Part shown: piece after piece, positions 6,296 to 14,865 of the stretch
How positions within the stretch are numbered: position 1 is the first letter of the stretch
Layout: every line of letters begins with the position of its first letter
From: Alistipes sp.
GTDB lineage: Bacteria > Bacteroidota > Bacteroidia > Bacteroidales > Rikenellaceae
Reading direction: 5' to 3'
Length of the DNA stretch: 48,085 nucleotides
Assembly: GCA_017410165.1 (NCBI GenBank)
Contig: JAFQRH010000015.1
Span: forward strand, 1 to 48,085
Made by a program: the position numbers and the translations under genes
The notes under the pieces: model-generated
Told to the model about the DNA's origin: nothing
What the model saw: the letters and a program-made list of their open reading frames with translations, nothing else
The model's database searches: none

Positions 6296-7033
6296 TTAGT
6301 CGTTTAATGTGTTAGACTCTCCCTGTCCCTCAACAGCCGGATCGGCAGCATCTGCCTCGCGCACAGCCGAGAGATAAGGTTTGTAATAGTTAAGGCACTC
6401 CTTAATCATAGCCGATACACCATCCGAAGTCTTCGTACCACCGGTGATGGCATCAACCTCGTGCGGATTCGACTTGTCGGCACCACCCTTCTTCAAGGTA
6501 ATACCTACAATCTCGTCACCCTCATATACGGTCTTGCCGACATAGAGGCGCTGGTGTTTCATTGTGGTAATCTCTGCACCCAAACCAGGAGTCTCGCCCG
6601 AGTGGTCGAGAACGATACCCTTCACGGTATTCATATCGGTATCGAGTGCAATGTAACCCCAAATCGGGCCCCAAAGACCGGCACCATACATAGGCACTAC
6701 AACGCCCGAAGTAGCCACGAAGAGCGGATACTGACCCGCAGCGAAACTACCCTTCAAGTCGTTCAAAGCGGCGAATACCTGCTTCGTATCCTCCGACACG
6801 ACAGCACCCGAAGCATCGAGCAATACGGCATTTGTGATAATATCGTTGTAAGCGACCTCGTCAGGATTCTCGCCGAGAGCTTTAACGATTTGAGTCTGTT
6901 TCTCGTTCAAAATGTTCTCGTCCTGACGCGACTTCAAGCCCAAAGATGCAAGAGCCAACAGAACGGCAACAATAACAACCATTACTACCGAGTAGATAAT
7001 AATATAGGTATTACTATTTGTGTTTACTTTCAT
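6296..7033 (-). CDS. nqrC: Na+-translocating NADH:quinone reductase subunit C
   Basis: A 245-residue subunit with one N-terminal membrane helix (about residues 10-30) and a large periplasmic FMN-binding domain. FMN is covalently attached to a threonine in the family motif S/T-G-A-T. Here the corresponding sequence is DAITGGTKTSDGV with Thr200 as the attachment site, so Ala is replaced by Gly. The LWGPIWGYIA and GAEITT segments are typical. The acidic C-terminal tail after residue 228 is an extension of the kind that varies between species. ApbE, needed for flavin attachment, is not in this window. Confidence 0.97.
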   Translation of the reverse strand: MKVNTNSNTYIIIYSVVMVVIVAVLLALASLGLKSRQDENILNEKQTQIVKALGENPDEVAYNDIITNAVLLDASGAVVSEDTKQVFAALNDLKGSFAAGQYPLFVATSGVVVPMYGAGLWGPIWGYIALDTDMNTVKGIVLDHSGETPGLGAEITTMKHQRLYVGKTVYEGDEIVGITLKKGGADKSNPHEVDAITGGTKTSDGVSAMIKECLNYYKPYLSAVREADAADPAVEGQGESNTLND

Positions 7034-7047
7034 AACTATCTCCCCTC

Positions 7048-8178
7048 CTATTTAATGGTTTTAACACGATTTTGACGACGACGGATGTTCGCCTCGACTA
7101 CATAGTAATCGATAAGCGGAGCCAACGCGTTCATAAAGAGAATCGAGAGCATCATACCCTCCGGATAAGCAGGGTTCACCTGACGAATCAGGATTGCGAT
7201 TGCACCCGTAAGGAAACCTACGATGTACTTACCGGTCGAGGTCTGTGCCGAGGTTACAGGGTCGGTAGCCATAAATACGGCACCGAACGCGAAACCACCG
7301 ACGAGCAGGTGGTAGTATGCCGGATAGTCGAAGGCACCAAATGCGCCGAAGAGGTATGCCGTAGCAGCACCACCGACGAATACCGATACCATCGTCTTCC
7401 ACGATGCAACACCCGTAAAGAGCAGAATCGCAGCACCGATGAGGATAGCAAGCGTCGAGGTCTCGCCGAACGAACCCGGAATGAAACCGAGGAACGCTTC
7501 AAGCGGACTCCACTGCATTGCACCCGTCGATGCCAACTGCTCCAATGCAGTTGCACCCGATACGCCATCAACCTGTGCGCCCATCATTGTCCAATCCGAG
7601 TACCACACCTTCTCACCCGACATCTGCGGAGTGTAGGCGAAGAATACGAATGCACGAGCCAAAACTGCCGGGTTGAATACGTTCATACCCGTACCACCGA
7701 ATACCTCCTTACCGAAGATAACGGCAAACGCAGTACCGATAGCAACCATCCAAATCGGAGTGCTAACCGGCATCACGAGCGGAATGAGCAGACCCGACAC
7801 GAGGAAACCCTCGTTGATTGCGTGACCACGCAACTGTGCAGCCGTAAACTCGATACCCAAACCAACGATATACGAAGTAGCAATCATCGGAAGGATACGA
7901 ACCAAACCATAGAAGAATGCCGTCCAACCTTCCAAACCTACCTGAATACCGGTATTGTAGCAACCGAACAGCAGCGCAGGAACGAGAGCCAGAACCACGA
8001 CAATCATCGTACGCTTCATATCGTTACAGTCGCGAATATGAGCACCACGCTGTGTCGTCTTGTTAGGAACGAACAAGAAAGTCTCGAAACCGTCGAAAGT
8101 CGATTCGAGGAAAGCCAACTTTCCACCTTTGGAGAAGGTCGGCTTCAATTTGTCAACAATTGTACGAAGTGCCTTCAT
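7048..8178 (-). CDS. nqrB: Na+-translocating NADH:quinone reductase subunit B
   Basis: A 376-residue polytopic membrane subunit with about ten helices. The covalent FMN site SGAT is at residues 207-210 (Thr210), and the NVFNPAVLARAF and GAVFMATDPVTSAQT motifs are conserved in NqrB/RnfD. It carries riboflavin/FMN and the quinone-reducing, Na+-translocating machinery. Its ATG overlaps the nqrA stop codon (TAATG), showing translational coupling. Confidence 0.98.
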   Translation of the reverse strand: MKALRTIVDKLKPTFSKGGKLAFLESTFDGFETFLFVPNKTTQRGAHIRDCNDMKRTMIVVVLALVPALLFGCYNTGIQVGLEGWTAFFYGLVRILPMIATSYIVGLGIEFTAAQLRGHAINEGFLVSGLLIPLVMPVSTPIWMVAIGTAFAVIFGKEVFGGTGMNVFNPAVLARAFVFFAYTPQMSGEKVWYSDWTMMGAQVDGVSGATALEQLASTGAMQWSPLEAFLGFIPGSFGETSTLAILIGAAILLFTGVASWKTMVSVFVGGAATAYLFGAFGAFDYPAYYHLLVGGFAFGAVFMATDPVTSAQTSTGKYIVGFLTGAIAILIRQVNPAYPEGMMLSILFMNALAPLIDYYVVEANIRRRQNRVKTIK

Positions 8179-9521
8179 TACGCCTCCTCCTTAATCATTA
8201 AGTTAATACCATTGCGGATAATCTGCTGCATCTCGGTCTTCGAAGGATCGACGAACTCGCAGAGAGCAAAGTCCTCTTCGATAACCTCATAGATACCGAG
8301 TGCCTCCATCTTATCGAGGTCGCCCGCCAAAATTGCTTTGAGCAGGTGCATAGGATAGATGTCCATCGGCAGATATTTTTCGTAAAGACCCGTAACAACG
8401 AAAGCACGCTCCTCACCGTTCATATTGGTATCGAGAGTGTACTTCTTGCGAGGACAGAGCCACGAGAAGTATGCACGCGAAACCGAGAACTTGTTAAAGC
8501 GAGGCATTGCCCAACCGAGTAACTCATACTCGTCGCCCTCCGGAATAACCGTCAGTTGGTTTGCATAGAAACCGAGATGGCCCTCTGCACCGACATTACG
8601 GCCGGTCAGTACATTACCCGAGATGTAGCGCACGTGAGCATCGGCAGCCACCTGATTCTTCACAAGCGAAGCGACCGAAGCACCGGCAACAACCTTGCAG
8701 TAGCAAGGCGAGCTGACCTCCGAACCCGTTACGGCAATCGTACGAGTCATATCAACCTTACCTGCGAGGAAAAGACGGCCGATGATGGCAACATCAGCAT
8801 AATTTACCGTCCAAACCTTCTCGCCCTTATTTACCGGATCGATGTGGTGAATCTGAACACCTACGTTACCTGCCGGATGCTTACCCTTGAAGGCGTGCAA
8901 CTCGACACCGTTGATTGCAGGCGCAGCCGATGCGGCGTGGTACGAAAGATGCACCTTACCGTCGGTCAGACGACGCAGCACATCAAAGCCCTTCTGCAAC
9001 GCCTCCTGCTCGCCGGCAAGAGTGTAGTCGTACTCCGGAGCAAGCGGAGCAGAATCGAACGCCGATACGAAGATAGACTTCGGAGCATCAGCCGGATTTG
9101 CGATGATGCCGTACGGGCGCTGAATAATCAACGTCCAAAGACCCGATTTGAGCAACAGGGAGACAATCTCCTCGCGCGATGCCTTCTCAACGTCGAGCGT
9201 CTCGAACTCCTCATAAGCGATTGCAGCGTCAGCAGCAACAGTTACAGAGAGAATACGACGTTTCTCACCACGATTGACAGCAGTAACGGTACCACTGACA
9301 GGCGATGGGAACAAAACCGAAGGGTTGTTCTTATCGAAGAACAACGCCGTACCCGCCTTAACTGCGTCGCCCACCTTCACCAGCATCTTCGGAGTGACAC
9401 CCTCGAAATCGAGCGGCGATACTGCATACTCGGCAGCCAACGGAAGCTCCGTCGTCTGGCGGTTGGCAGCACCCTGCAAGTTGATGTCCAAACCTTTGCA
9501 CAGTTTAATGATTTTCGACAT
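8178..9521 (-). CDS. nqrA: Na+-translocating NADH:quinone reductase subunit A
   Basis: The 447-residue peripheral cytoplasmic subunit, with no membrane helix, and the first gene of the operon. N-terminal residues MSKIIKLCKGLDINLQGAA are typical (the family begins I-x-I-x-x-G-L-D-I-P-I-x-G). A barrel-sandwich hybrid domain follows, with VKVGDAVKAGTALF and FPSPVSGTV. The protein contacts quinone at the cytoplasmic side in other bacteria. Length is normal for NqrA. The gene starts 95-100 bp from the predicted promoter. Confidence 0.98.
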   Translation of the reverse strand: MSKIIKLCKGLDINLQGAANRQTTELPLAAEYAVSPLDFEGVTPKMLVKVGDAVKAGTALFFDKNNPSVLFPSPVSGTVTAVNRGEKRRILSVTVAADAAIAYEEFETLDVEKASREEIVSLLLKSGLWTLIIQRPYGIIANPADAPKSIFVSAFDSAPLAPEYDYTLAGEQEALQKGFDVLRRLTDGKVHLSYHAASAAPAINGVELHAFKGKHPAGNVGVQIHHIDPVNKGEKVWTVNYADVAIIGRLFLAGKVDMTRTIAVTGSEVSSPCYCKVVAGASVASLVKNQVAADAHVRYISGNVLTGRNVGAEGHLGFYANQLTVIPEGDEYELLGWAMPRFNKFSVSRAYFSWLCPRKKYTLDTNMNGEERAFVVTGLYEKYLPMDIYPMHLLKAILAGDLDKMEALGIYEVIEEDFALCEFVDPSKTEMQQIIRNGINLMIKEEA

Positions 9522-9615
9522 TGTTAAAACTGTTTTAGTTGTTAATTTGAATTAGTTTTTATAGAATAAATTTATTGTTTTTTTAGACCAAAACACACAG
9601 TCCATAATTCGCCCG

Positions 9616-9623
9616 CGAAGATA
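9616..9623 (-). promoter_or_regulatory. Probable -7 element of the nqr operon
   Basis: TATCTTCG on the minus strand, one base from the TAnnTTTG consensus, 95 bp upstream of the nqrA start. It lies in the only intergenic gap before nqrA, opposite to the promoter of the divergent hydrolase gene. Confidence 0.4.
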
Positions 9624-9685
9624 CAATTTTTTTCTCAATTTTAGGACATATTACGTCGAATTCTTCATTTTATCGAGAGTTTTTG

Positions 9686-9693
9686 TATTTTTG
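9686..9693 (+). promoter_or_regulatory. -7 promoter element of the TatD-like/tcdA/dehydrogenase operon
   Basis: TATTTTTG fits TAnnTTTG. A start site near 9700 places the ATG at 9715 as the first usable start. Confidence 0.5.
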
Positions 9694-9714
9694 CAAAAAC
9701 AAAACGGCTCTCCG

Positions 9715-10302
9715 ATGGGAAAACTCGTCAATATACATACGCACAATCCCGCAAAAACGGAGATAACGATTCGCACGGCAGGCATCCATCCGTACGATGC
9801 CGCAAGTGCCGACACTATACGCTTGGAGGCAATCGAGCGAGAGGCCGCCGAGGCGGATGCCGTAGGTGAAATTGGGTTGGATTTTGCGTGCGACGTATCG
9901 CGCGAGGAGCAGGAGCACGTCTTTCGTGCACAGTTGGCCATAGCCGAGCGGCTACAAAAGCCGGTCGTTCTGCACTGCGTACGGGCTTTTGAGCCAACGA
10001 TGGCAATGCTCGACGGCGTGAGGTTGCCGGCTGTGATTTTTCACGGCTTTATCGGCTCACCCGAGCAGGCAAGACGTGCCGTGGCGCAAGGTTATTATCT
10101 CTCGTTTGGCGAGCGCACATTTCGCTCACCAAAGAGCATTGAGGCGATGCGCTCCACCCCGCTTTCGCACCTCTTCGTCGAGAACGACGAGGCACCGACT
10201 CCCATTGCGGAGTTATACGAGCGTATAGCCACCTTGCTCGACATCGAAACGCGAGTGCTTGAAGCGCAGGCGACGGAGAATTTTGAACGTATTTTTGGAT
10301 AG
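9715..10302 (+). CDS. TatD-family metal-dependent hydrolase (short form)
   Basis: A 195-residue protein of the TatD amidohydrolase family, putative metal-dependent DNase/phosphoesterase. Metal ligands are visible: His8 and His10 in IHTH, Glu in GEIGLDF, His in LHCVR, His in FHGF and Asp in VENDEAP. The family norm is about 260 residues, so this is a shortened form with compact connections between strands; such short TatD-like proteins occur in Bacteroidetes. The start at 9715 is preferred over an in-frame codon at 9691, which lies inside the promoter. It is the first gene of an operon with the next two genes, 2 bp before tcdA. Confidence 0.85.
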   Translation: MGKLVNIHTHNPAKTEITIRTAGIHPYDAASADTIRLEAIEREAAEADAVGEIGLDFACDVSREEQEHVFRAQLAIAERLQKPVVLHCVRAFEPTMAMLDGVRLPAVIFHGFIGSPEQARRAVAQGYYLSFGERTFRSPKSIEAMRSTPLSHLFVENDEAPTPIAELYERIATLLDIETRVLEAQATENFERIFG

Positions 10303-10304
10303 AT

Positions 10305-11057
10305 ATGAGTGCAAATTGGCTTGAAAGAACAGAGTTGTTATTGGGTGCGCAACCGCTGGAGCGGCTCGGCAACGCACACGTTCTCGTCGTAGGCGTGGGC
10401 GGTGTGGGTGCTTACGCTGCCGAGATGATTGTGCGCTCGGGTGTCGGGCATCTTACGATAGCCGACTCGGATAGTGTCTCGGAGAGCAACATCAACCGCC
10501 AACTCATCGCGCTACACTCGACCGTCGGTCGGCCAAAAACCGAAGTTCTCGCAGAACGACTGCTCGACATAAATCCACAACTCGACCTTCACATCATAAC
10601 CGAGTATATCAAAGATGAAAAGACGGACGAGACGCTCGACAGCAGACGCTTCGACTACGTCATAGACGCCATCGACACGCTATCGCCGAAACTCGCGCTC
10701 ATCATCGGCTGTTTAGAGCGTGGTTATCCGATAGTTAGCTCGATGGGAGCTGGTGCAAAACTCGACCCGACACGTTTGGAGATTTGCGACATATCGAAGA
10801 CCCACCACTGCCCGCTTGCACATATGTTACGCAAGCGACTGCACAAGGTGGGTATCCGCAAAGGATTTAAGGCGGTATTTTCTGCCGAACCACCACGCGA
10901 AGGGGCAATGATACTGTGCGAAGAGCGCAACCACAAATCGCAGGTTGGCACGGCTTCGTATATGCCGGCAGCGTTCGGTATCGGATGCGCATCGGTTGTC
11001 ATCCGCGACTTAACAGAGGAACAGCCAGATGTGAACGACAAGCAAAATAATGATTAA
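10305..11057 (+). CDS. tcdA: tRNA threonylcarbamoyladenosine dehydratase
   Basis: A 250-residue E1-like ATP-using enzyme of the ThiF/MoeB/HesA superfamily, matching TcdA (CsdL/YgdL) rather than ThiF or MoeB. TcdA converts t6A37 in tRNA to the cyclic ct6A. The nucleotide-binding loop GVGGVGAYAAE is at about residues 30-40, followed by DSDSVSESNINRQL, which binds ATP and contains the conserved Asn-x-x-Arg-Gln. The family signature THHCPLAHMLRKRL and the ending SYMPAAFGIGCASVVI are present. It sits directly between the TatD-like gene and the dehydrogenase. Confidence 0.92.
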   Translation: MSANWLERTELLLGAQPLERLGNAHVLVVGVGGVGAYAAEMIVRSGVGHLTIADSDSVSESNINRQLIALHSTVGRPKTEVLAERLLDINPQLDLHIITEYIKDEKTDETLDSRRFDYVIDAIDTLSPKLALIIGCLERGYPIVSSMGAGAKLDPTRLEICDISKTHHCPLAHMLRKRLHKVGIRKGFKAVFSAEPPREGAMILCEERNHKSQVGTASYMPAAFGIGCASVVIRDLTEEQPDVNDKQNND

Positions 11058-11063
11058 AAAAAT

Positions 11064-12005
11064 ATGGCAAAAATTGTATTTTTAGACGAGTATTCGATGG
11101 GCGGAAATGACCTTACGGCTATAACTTCGCTCGGCGATTATACGGGTTACGACCGCACCTATCCGGAGCAGGTAGTCGAACGCTGTGCGGGCGCCGATGT
11201 GGTTATCTCAAACAAGGTGTATATGTCGCGTTATACGATGGCGCAACTTCCTGACCTAAAACTCATTGCCGTCGCCGCAACCGGAATGAACAATGTCGAT
11301 TTGGAAGCAGCAGCAGAGTTGGGTATTGAGGTGCGAAACGTATCGGGATACTCGACCTATTCGGTTGCCGAGACTACGCTCGGTGCGGCGTTGGCATTGT
11401 TGCGAAATTCGCTCTATTACAACCGTTATTTCAAGGAGGGCGCATACGCCGGCACGAGCGACATCTTCCACTTTGGTCGTCCGATTTCGATGTTGCGCGG
11501 AAAGCATTGGGGCATCATCGGCTTGGGAGCAATCGGTCGCCGCGTAGCAACGCTTGCCGAGGCGTTCGACTGCACGGTTGCCTACACCTCAACGTCGGGC
11601 GTTACACGCGAGGAGAAGTATCCTCAAATGTCGCTCGAAGAGTTGCTTGCGTGGAGCGATGTCGTATCAATTCACTCGCCTCTCAACGCTCGCACGGCAG
11701 GACTCATTGGCGAGGAGCAGTTGCAGGCGATGAAGCCGACCGCCATCATTATCAACGTGGCACGAGGTGGCATAATCGACGAGGAGGCACTCGCTAATGC
11801 ACTAAACAACAAAACGATAGCAGGTGCTGCGCTCGACGTATTTTCGCACGAACCGCTACCCGAATCGCCACTCTATCATCTGAACGACCCCGACGCGCTG
11901 CTCGCCTCGCCTCACACGGCGTGGGCTGCCGATGATGCAGTGGCGTTGCTAATCGAGGGTATCGGCGCAAATATTAAAGATTTTTTGCTATCTTTGCCCC
12001 GCTAA
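11064..12005 (+). CDS. D-2-hydroxyacid dehydrogenase
   Basis: A 313-residue NAD(P)H-dependent dehydrogenase. It has the Rossmann loop GLGAIGRR (about residue 153), and the catalytic Arg of NVARGG, Glu of FSHEPL and His of SPHTAWA. It resembles glycerate dehydrogenase/hydroxypyruvate reductase-type members, but substrate cannot be fixed from sequence (hydroxypyruvate, glyoxylate and other 2-keto acids are possible). It begins 6 bp after tcdA. Its end contains the promoter element of lysA. Confidence 0.9.
   Translation: MAKIVFLDEYSMGGNDLTAITSLGDYTGYDRTYPEQVVERCAGADVVISNKVYMSRYTMAQLPDLKLIAVAATGMNNVDLEAAAELGIEVRNVSGYSTYSVAETTLGAALALLRNSLYYNRYFKEGAYAGTSDIFHFGRPISMLRGKHWGIIGLGAIGRRVATLAEAFDCTVAYTSTSGVTREEKYPQMSLEELLAWSDVVSIHSPLNARTAGLIGEEQLQAMKPTAIIINVARGGIIDEEALANALNNKTIAGAALDVFSHEPLPESPLYHLNDPDALLASPHTAWAADDAVALLIEGIGANIKDFLLSLPR
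11989..11996 (+). promoter_or_regulatory. -7 promoter element of lysA, inside the end of the dehydrogenase gene
   Basis: TATCTTTG, 40 bp upstream of the lysA ATG. It overlaps the last four codons of the preceding gene, so lysA can be expressed independently. Confidence 0.5.
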
Positions 12006-12035
12006 ATTTTCAAACAGAGACCGAATTTATCAGTT

Positions 12036-13193
12036 ATGTTAAGCAGACAAGTTGCCGACAAATTGGCAAAATACGAAACTCCGTTCTATCTGTACGATAT
12101 CGAGTTACTCGACCAAACGCTCGAAAGTTTGATGTCGATGGCATCGAAATACGGCTACAAGATTCACTACGCCATCAAGGCGAACTACGACGCTCGCCTG
12201 TTGCAGATTATCCGCAAATACGGCGTCGGAATCGACTGTGCAAGTGGCAATGAGGTACGTTGCGCCATCGAGGCAGGTTTCGACCCGAAGTCAATCGTCT
12301 ATGCCGGAGTCGGCAAGCGCGACAAGGAGATTCGATATGCCATCGAGCAGAACATCCTGGCCATCAACTGCGAGTCCATCGAGGAGTTGAACCTCGTAAA
12401 CGAGTTGGCGGCCGAGGCAGGCAAGGTGGTAAATATCGCCCTGCGTGTCAATCCTGATATCGACCCGAAGACAAACCACTGCATCGATACCGGACAAGCC
12501 GATAGTAAGTTCGGTATCTCGTACGAGGAGATTTTGTCGAGCGTTGAGGATATTCGCGCACTGCGCAATGTCGAGGTAATCGGTATGCACATCCACATCG
12601 GTTCGCAAATCCGCGAGTTGCACGTCTTCGAGAATATGTGCAACAAGGTGAACGTCATCGTCGAAAACCTCACGAAGCTCGGTTTCGAGTTGGAGTTTGT
12701 CGATGTAGGTGGTGGCCTGGGTATTAACTACGATATGCCGGAAAATGAGCCGATTCCGAACTTCGCTTCGGTGTTTGCAATCATCAAGCAGCACCTGAAA
12801 GTCGGCAAGCGCGAGGTGCATTTCGAGTTCGGCCGTTCGATTGTCGGCCAGTGTGGCGAGTTGATTACCAAAGTATTATACAACAAAACAACTGCAACAG
12901 GTCGTCGCTTGGTAATTGTCGATGGTTCGATGACCGAGTTGATTCGTCCGGCACTCTACGGCTCGTATCACAACATCGAGAATATCACATCCGATGCCGA
13001 GCAACGCCTCAAATACACCATCGTAGGTACGGCGTGCGAATCGACCGACGTATTCGACGAAAACGTATCGTTGCCAATCACCAAGCGTGGCGATTTGCTC
13101 ACTATCAAATCCGCCGGAGCATACGGTATGTCGATGGCTTCGCGCTACAATCAGCACGATTTGCCGGCTGCCGTATATAGCGACGAGTTGTAA
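12036..13193 (+). CDS. lysA: Diaminopimelate decarboxylase
   Basis: A 385-residue PLP enzyme that decarboxylates meso-diaminopimelate to L-lysine. The PLP lysine is Lys48 in HYAIKANYD. The HIHIGSQI barrel motif, DVGGGLGINYD phosphate-binding loop, and CESTDVFDE active-site cysteine segment are all present. In place of the common EPGR motif it has HFEFGRSIVGQCG. The terminal SAGAYGMSMASRYN segment is the typical LysA C-terminal tyrosine region. Single gene with its own promoter, followed by a bidirectional terminator. Confidence 0.95.
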   Translation: MLSRQVADKLAKYETPFYLYDIELLDQTLESLMSMASKYGYKIHYAIKANYDARLLQIIRKYGVGIDCASGNEVRCAIEAGFDPKSIVYAGVGKRDKEIRYAIEQNILAINCESIEELNLVNELAAEAGKVVNIALRVNPDIDPKTNHCIDTGQADSKFGISYEEILSSVEDIRALRNVEVIGMHIHIGSQIRELHVFENMCNKVNVIVENLTKLGFELEFVDVGGGLGINYDMPENEPIPNFASVFAIIKQHLKVGKREVHFEFGRSIVGQCGELITKVLYNKTTATGRRLVIVDGSMTELIRPALYGSYHNIENITSDAEQRLKYTIVGTACESTDVFDENVSLPITKRGDLLTIKSAGAYGMSMASRYNQHDLPAAVYSDEL

Positions 13194-13226
13194 CAACGTA
13201 GGGCTACCCTGCGCCCACTAACGACA

Positions 13227-13264
13227 AAACACCCCGCCTGACCGATGTGTCAAGCGGGGTGTTT
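13227..13264. terminator. Bidirectional terminator between lysA and gpmI
   Basis: AAACACCCCGC and GCGGGGTGTTT form an 11-bp stem with A/T tracts on both sides. The genes converge here. Confidence 0.9.
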
Positions 13265-13283
13265 CACATATATCCCAATCGGA

Positions 13284-14810
13284 CTATTTCAACTCGGCAA
13301 GAGCGTGGCCGGTCATCTCCTTCGGCTGCTCCAAGCCCATCAGTTTCAATACGGTTGGTGCAACGTCTGCCAGAATACCGTTCTCGACCTTCGCTACGCG
13401 GTCCGAAACTACGACAATCGGCACCGGATTGAGCGAGTGAGCCGTATTCGGCGTACCGTCGGCGTTGATTGCATTGTCGGCGTTACCGTGGTCAGCAATC
13501 AGCACAACCTCGTAGCCGTTCGCCTTGGCTGCCGTAACCACCTTCTCAACGCAGGTATCAACCGCCTTAACCGCCTTCTCGATTGCTTCGTAAACGCCCG
13601 TATGTCCAACCATATCGCCGTTTGCGAAGTTCAGGCAGATGAAGTCGTACTTCTGCTCGTCGAGTGCAACGACCAACTTGTCGGCAACCTCGTACGCGCT
13701 CATCTCCGGCTGCAAGTCGTAGGTAGCGACCTTCGGCGAAGCGACCAAGATACGATCCTCATTCTCGAACTTCTCCTCGCGACCACCATTCAGGAAGAAT
13801 GTCACGTGAGCATACTTCTCCGTCTCGGCGATACGCAACTGCGACAGACCGAGCGACGACACGAACTCACCAATCGTATTATTCACATTCTCCTTATCGA
13901 AGAGGATGTGCAGACCCTTGAACGATGCATCGTACGGGGTCATACAGCAGTAGTACAACGGCATTGTGTGCATACCCTGCTCCGGCATATCCTGCTGTGT
14001 GAGGGCAACAGTAATCTCACGAGCACGGTCGTTACGATAATTGAAGAAGATAACCATATCGTTCGGGCGAATCGTACCAATCGGATTACCCTGCTCGTCA
14101 ACGCGAACGATAGGCAACACGAACTCGTCGGTCACGCCCTCGTCGTACGACTTCTGCATCGCAGCAACCATATCCGTCGCCTTCTCGCCAACGCCATCGA
14201 CCAGCTGGTCGTAAGCAACCTTCACACGCTCCCAACGCTTATCGCGGTCCATAGCGTAGTAACGGCCGATAATCGACGCAATAACGCCAGCCGACTGCTT
14301 CGTATGGTTTTCGAGTGCCTCGATGAAGCCCTTACCGCTCTTCGGGTCGGTGTCACGACCATCCATAAAGCAGTGGATATAGGTATTCTCAATGCCGTAA
14401 TGCTTCGAGATGTCGCACAACTTGAAGAGGTGGTCGAGCGACGAGTGCACGCCACCATCCGAGGTAAGACCCATAAAGTGAACATTCACGCCATTCTGCT
14501 TCGCGTACTCGAAAGCGGCAACAATCTCCGGATTTTCGAGAATCGAGCCATCCTTACAAGCACGGTTAATCTTCACCAAGTCTTGATAAACGACGCGACC
14601 TGCACCGATATTGAGGTGGCCCACCTCCGAGTTACCCATCTGACCGTCAGGCAGACCGACATTCTCGCCATCGGTACGCAACTGCGCGTGTGGGTACTTC
14701 TCCGTCAGCGCATTGATAAATTTCGGATTGGTCGAATATATAGCATCCGACTTGGTATGATTACCGATTCCCCATCCGTCGAGAATCATCAACAAAACTT
14801 TGTTTGCCAT
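13284..14810 (-). CDS. gpmI: 2,3-bisphosphoglycerate-independent phosphoglycerate mutase
   Basis: The 508-residue Mn-dependent enzyme interconverting 3- and 2-phosphoglycerate in glycolysis. It has an alkaline-phosphatase-like N terminus ([10 protein letters not shown]) with the nucleophile Ser61 in [38 protein letters not shown] and the metal ligands of DHGNAD near the C terminus are present. Length fits the family. It lies 55 bp after alaS on the same strand with no terminator between, so the two may be co-transcribed. Confidence 0.97.
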   Translation of the reverse strand: MANKVLLMILDGWGIGNHTKSDAIYSTNPKFINALTEKYPHAQLRTDGENVGLPDGQMGNSEVGHLNIGAGRVVYQDLVKINRACKDGSILENPEIVAAFEYAKQNGVNVHFMGLTSDGGVHSSLDHLFKLCDISKHYGIENTYIHCFMDGRDTDPKSGKGFIEALENHTKQSAGVIASIIGRYYAMDRDKRWERVKVAYDQLVDGVGEKATDMVAAMQKSYDEGVTDEFVLPIVRVDEQGNPIGTIRPNDMVIFFNYRNDRAREITVALTQQDMPEQGMHTMPLYYCCMTPYDASFKGLHILFDKENVNNTIGEFVSSLGLSQLRIAETEKYAHVTFFLNGGREEKFENEDRILVASPKVATYDLQPEMSAYEVADKLVVALDEQKYDFICLNFANGDMVGHTGVYEAIEKAVKAVDTCVEKVVTAAKANGYEVVLIADHGNADNAINADGTPNTAHSLNPVPIVVVSDRVAKVENGILADVAPTVLKLMGLEQPKEMTGHALAELK

Positions 14811-14865
14811 ATCTTTTTTCGTTTTTTGTTTTTCTCTCTTTTGCGTAATACGCTCAGCGCAACAC

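Noticed and set aside
9691..9714. Earlier start for the TatD-like protein
   Set aside because: It lies within the promoter -7 element and adds non-conserved residues before the metal-binding strand.
12036..13193. lysA as a non-functional or different decarboxylase because EPGR is replaced by EFGR
   Set aside because: The PLP lysine, glycine loop and CESTD segment are intact; the change looks like a lineage variant.
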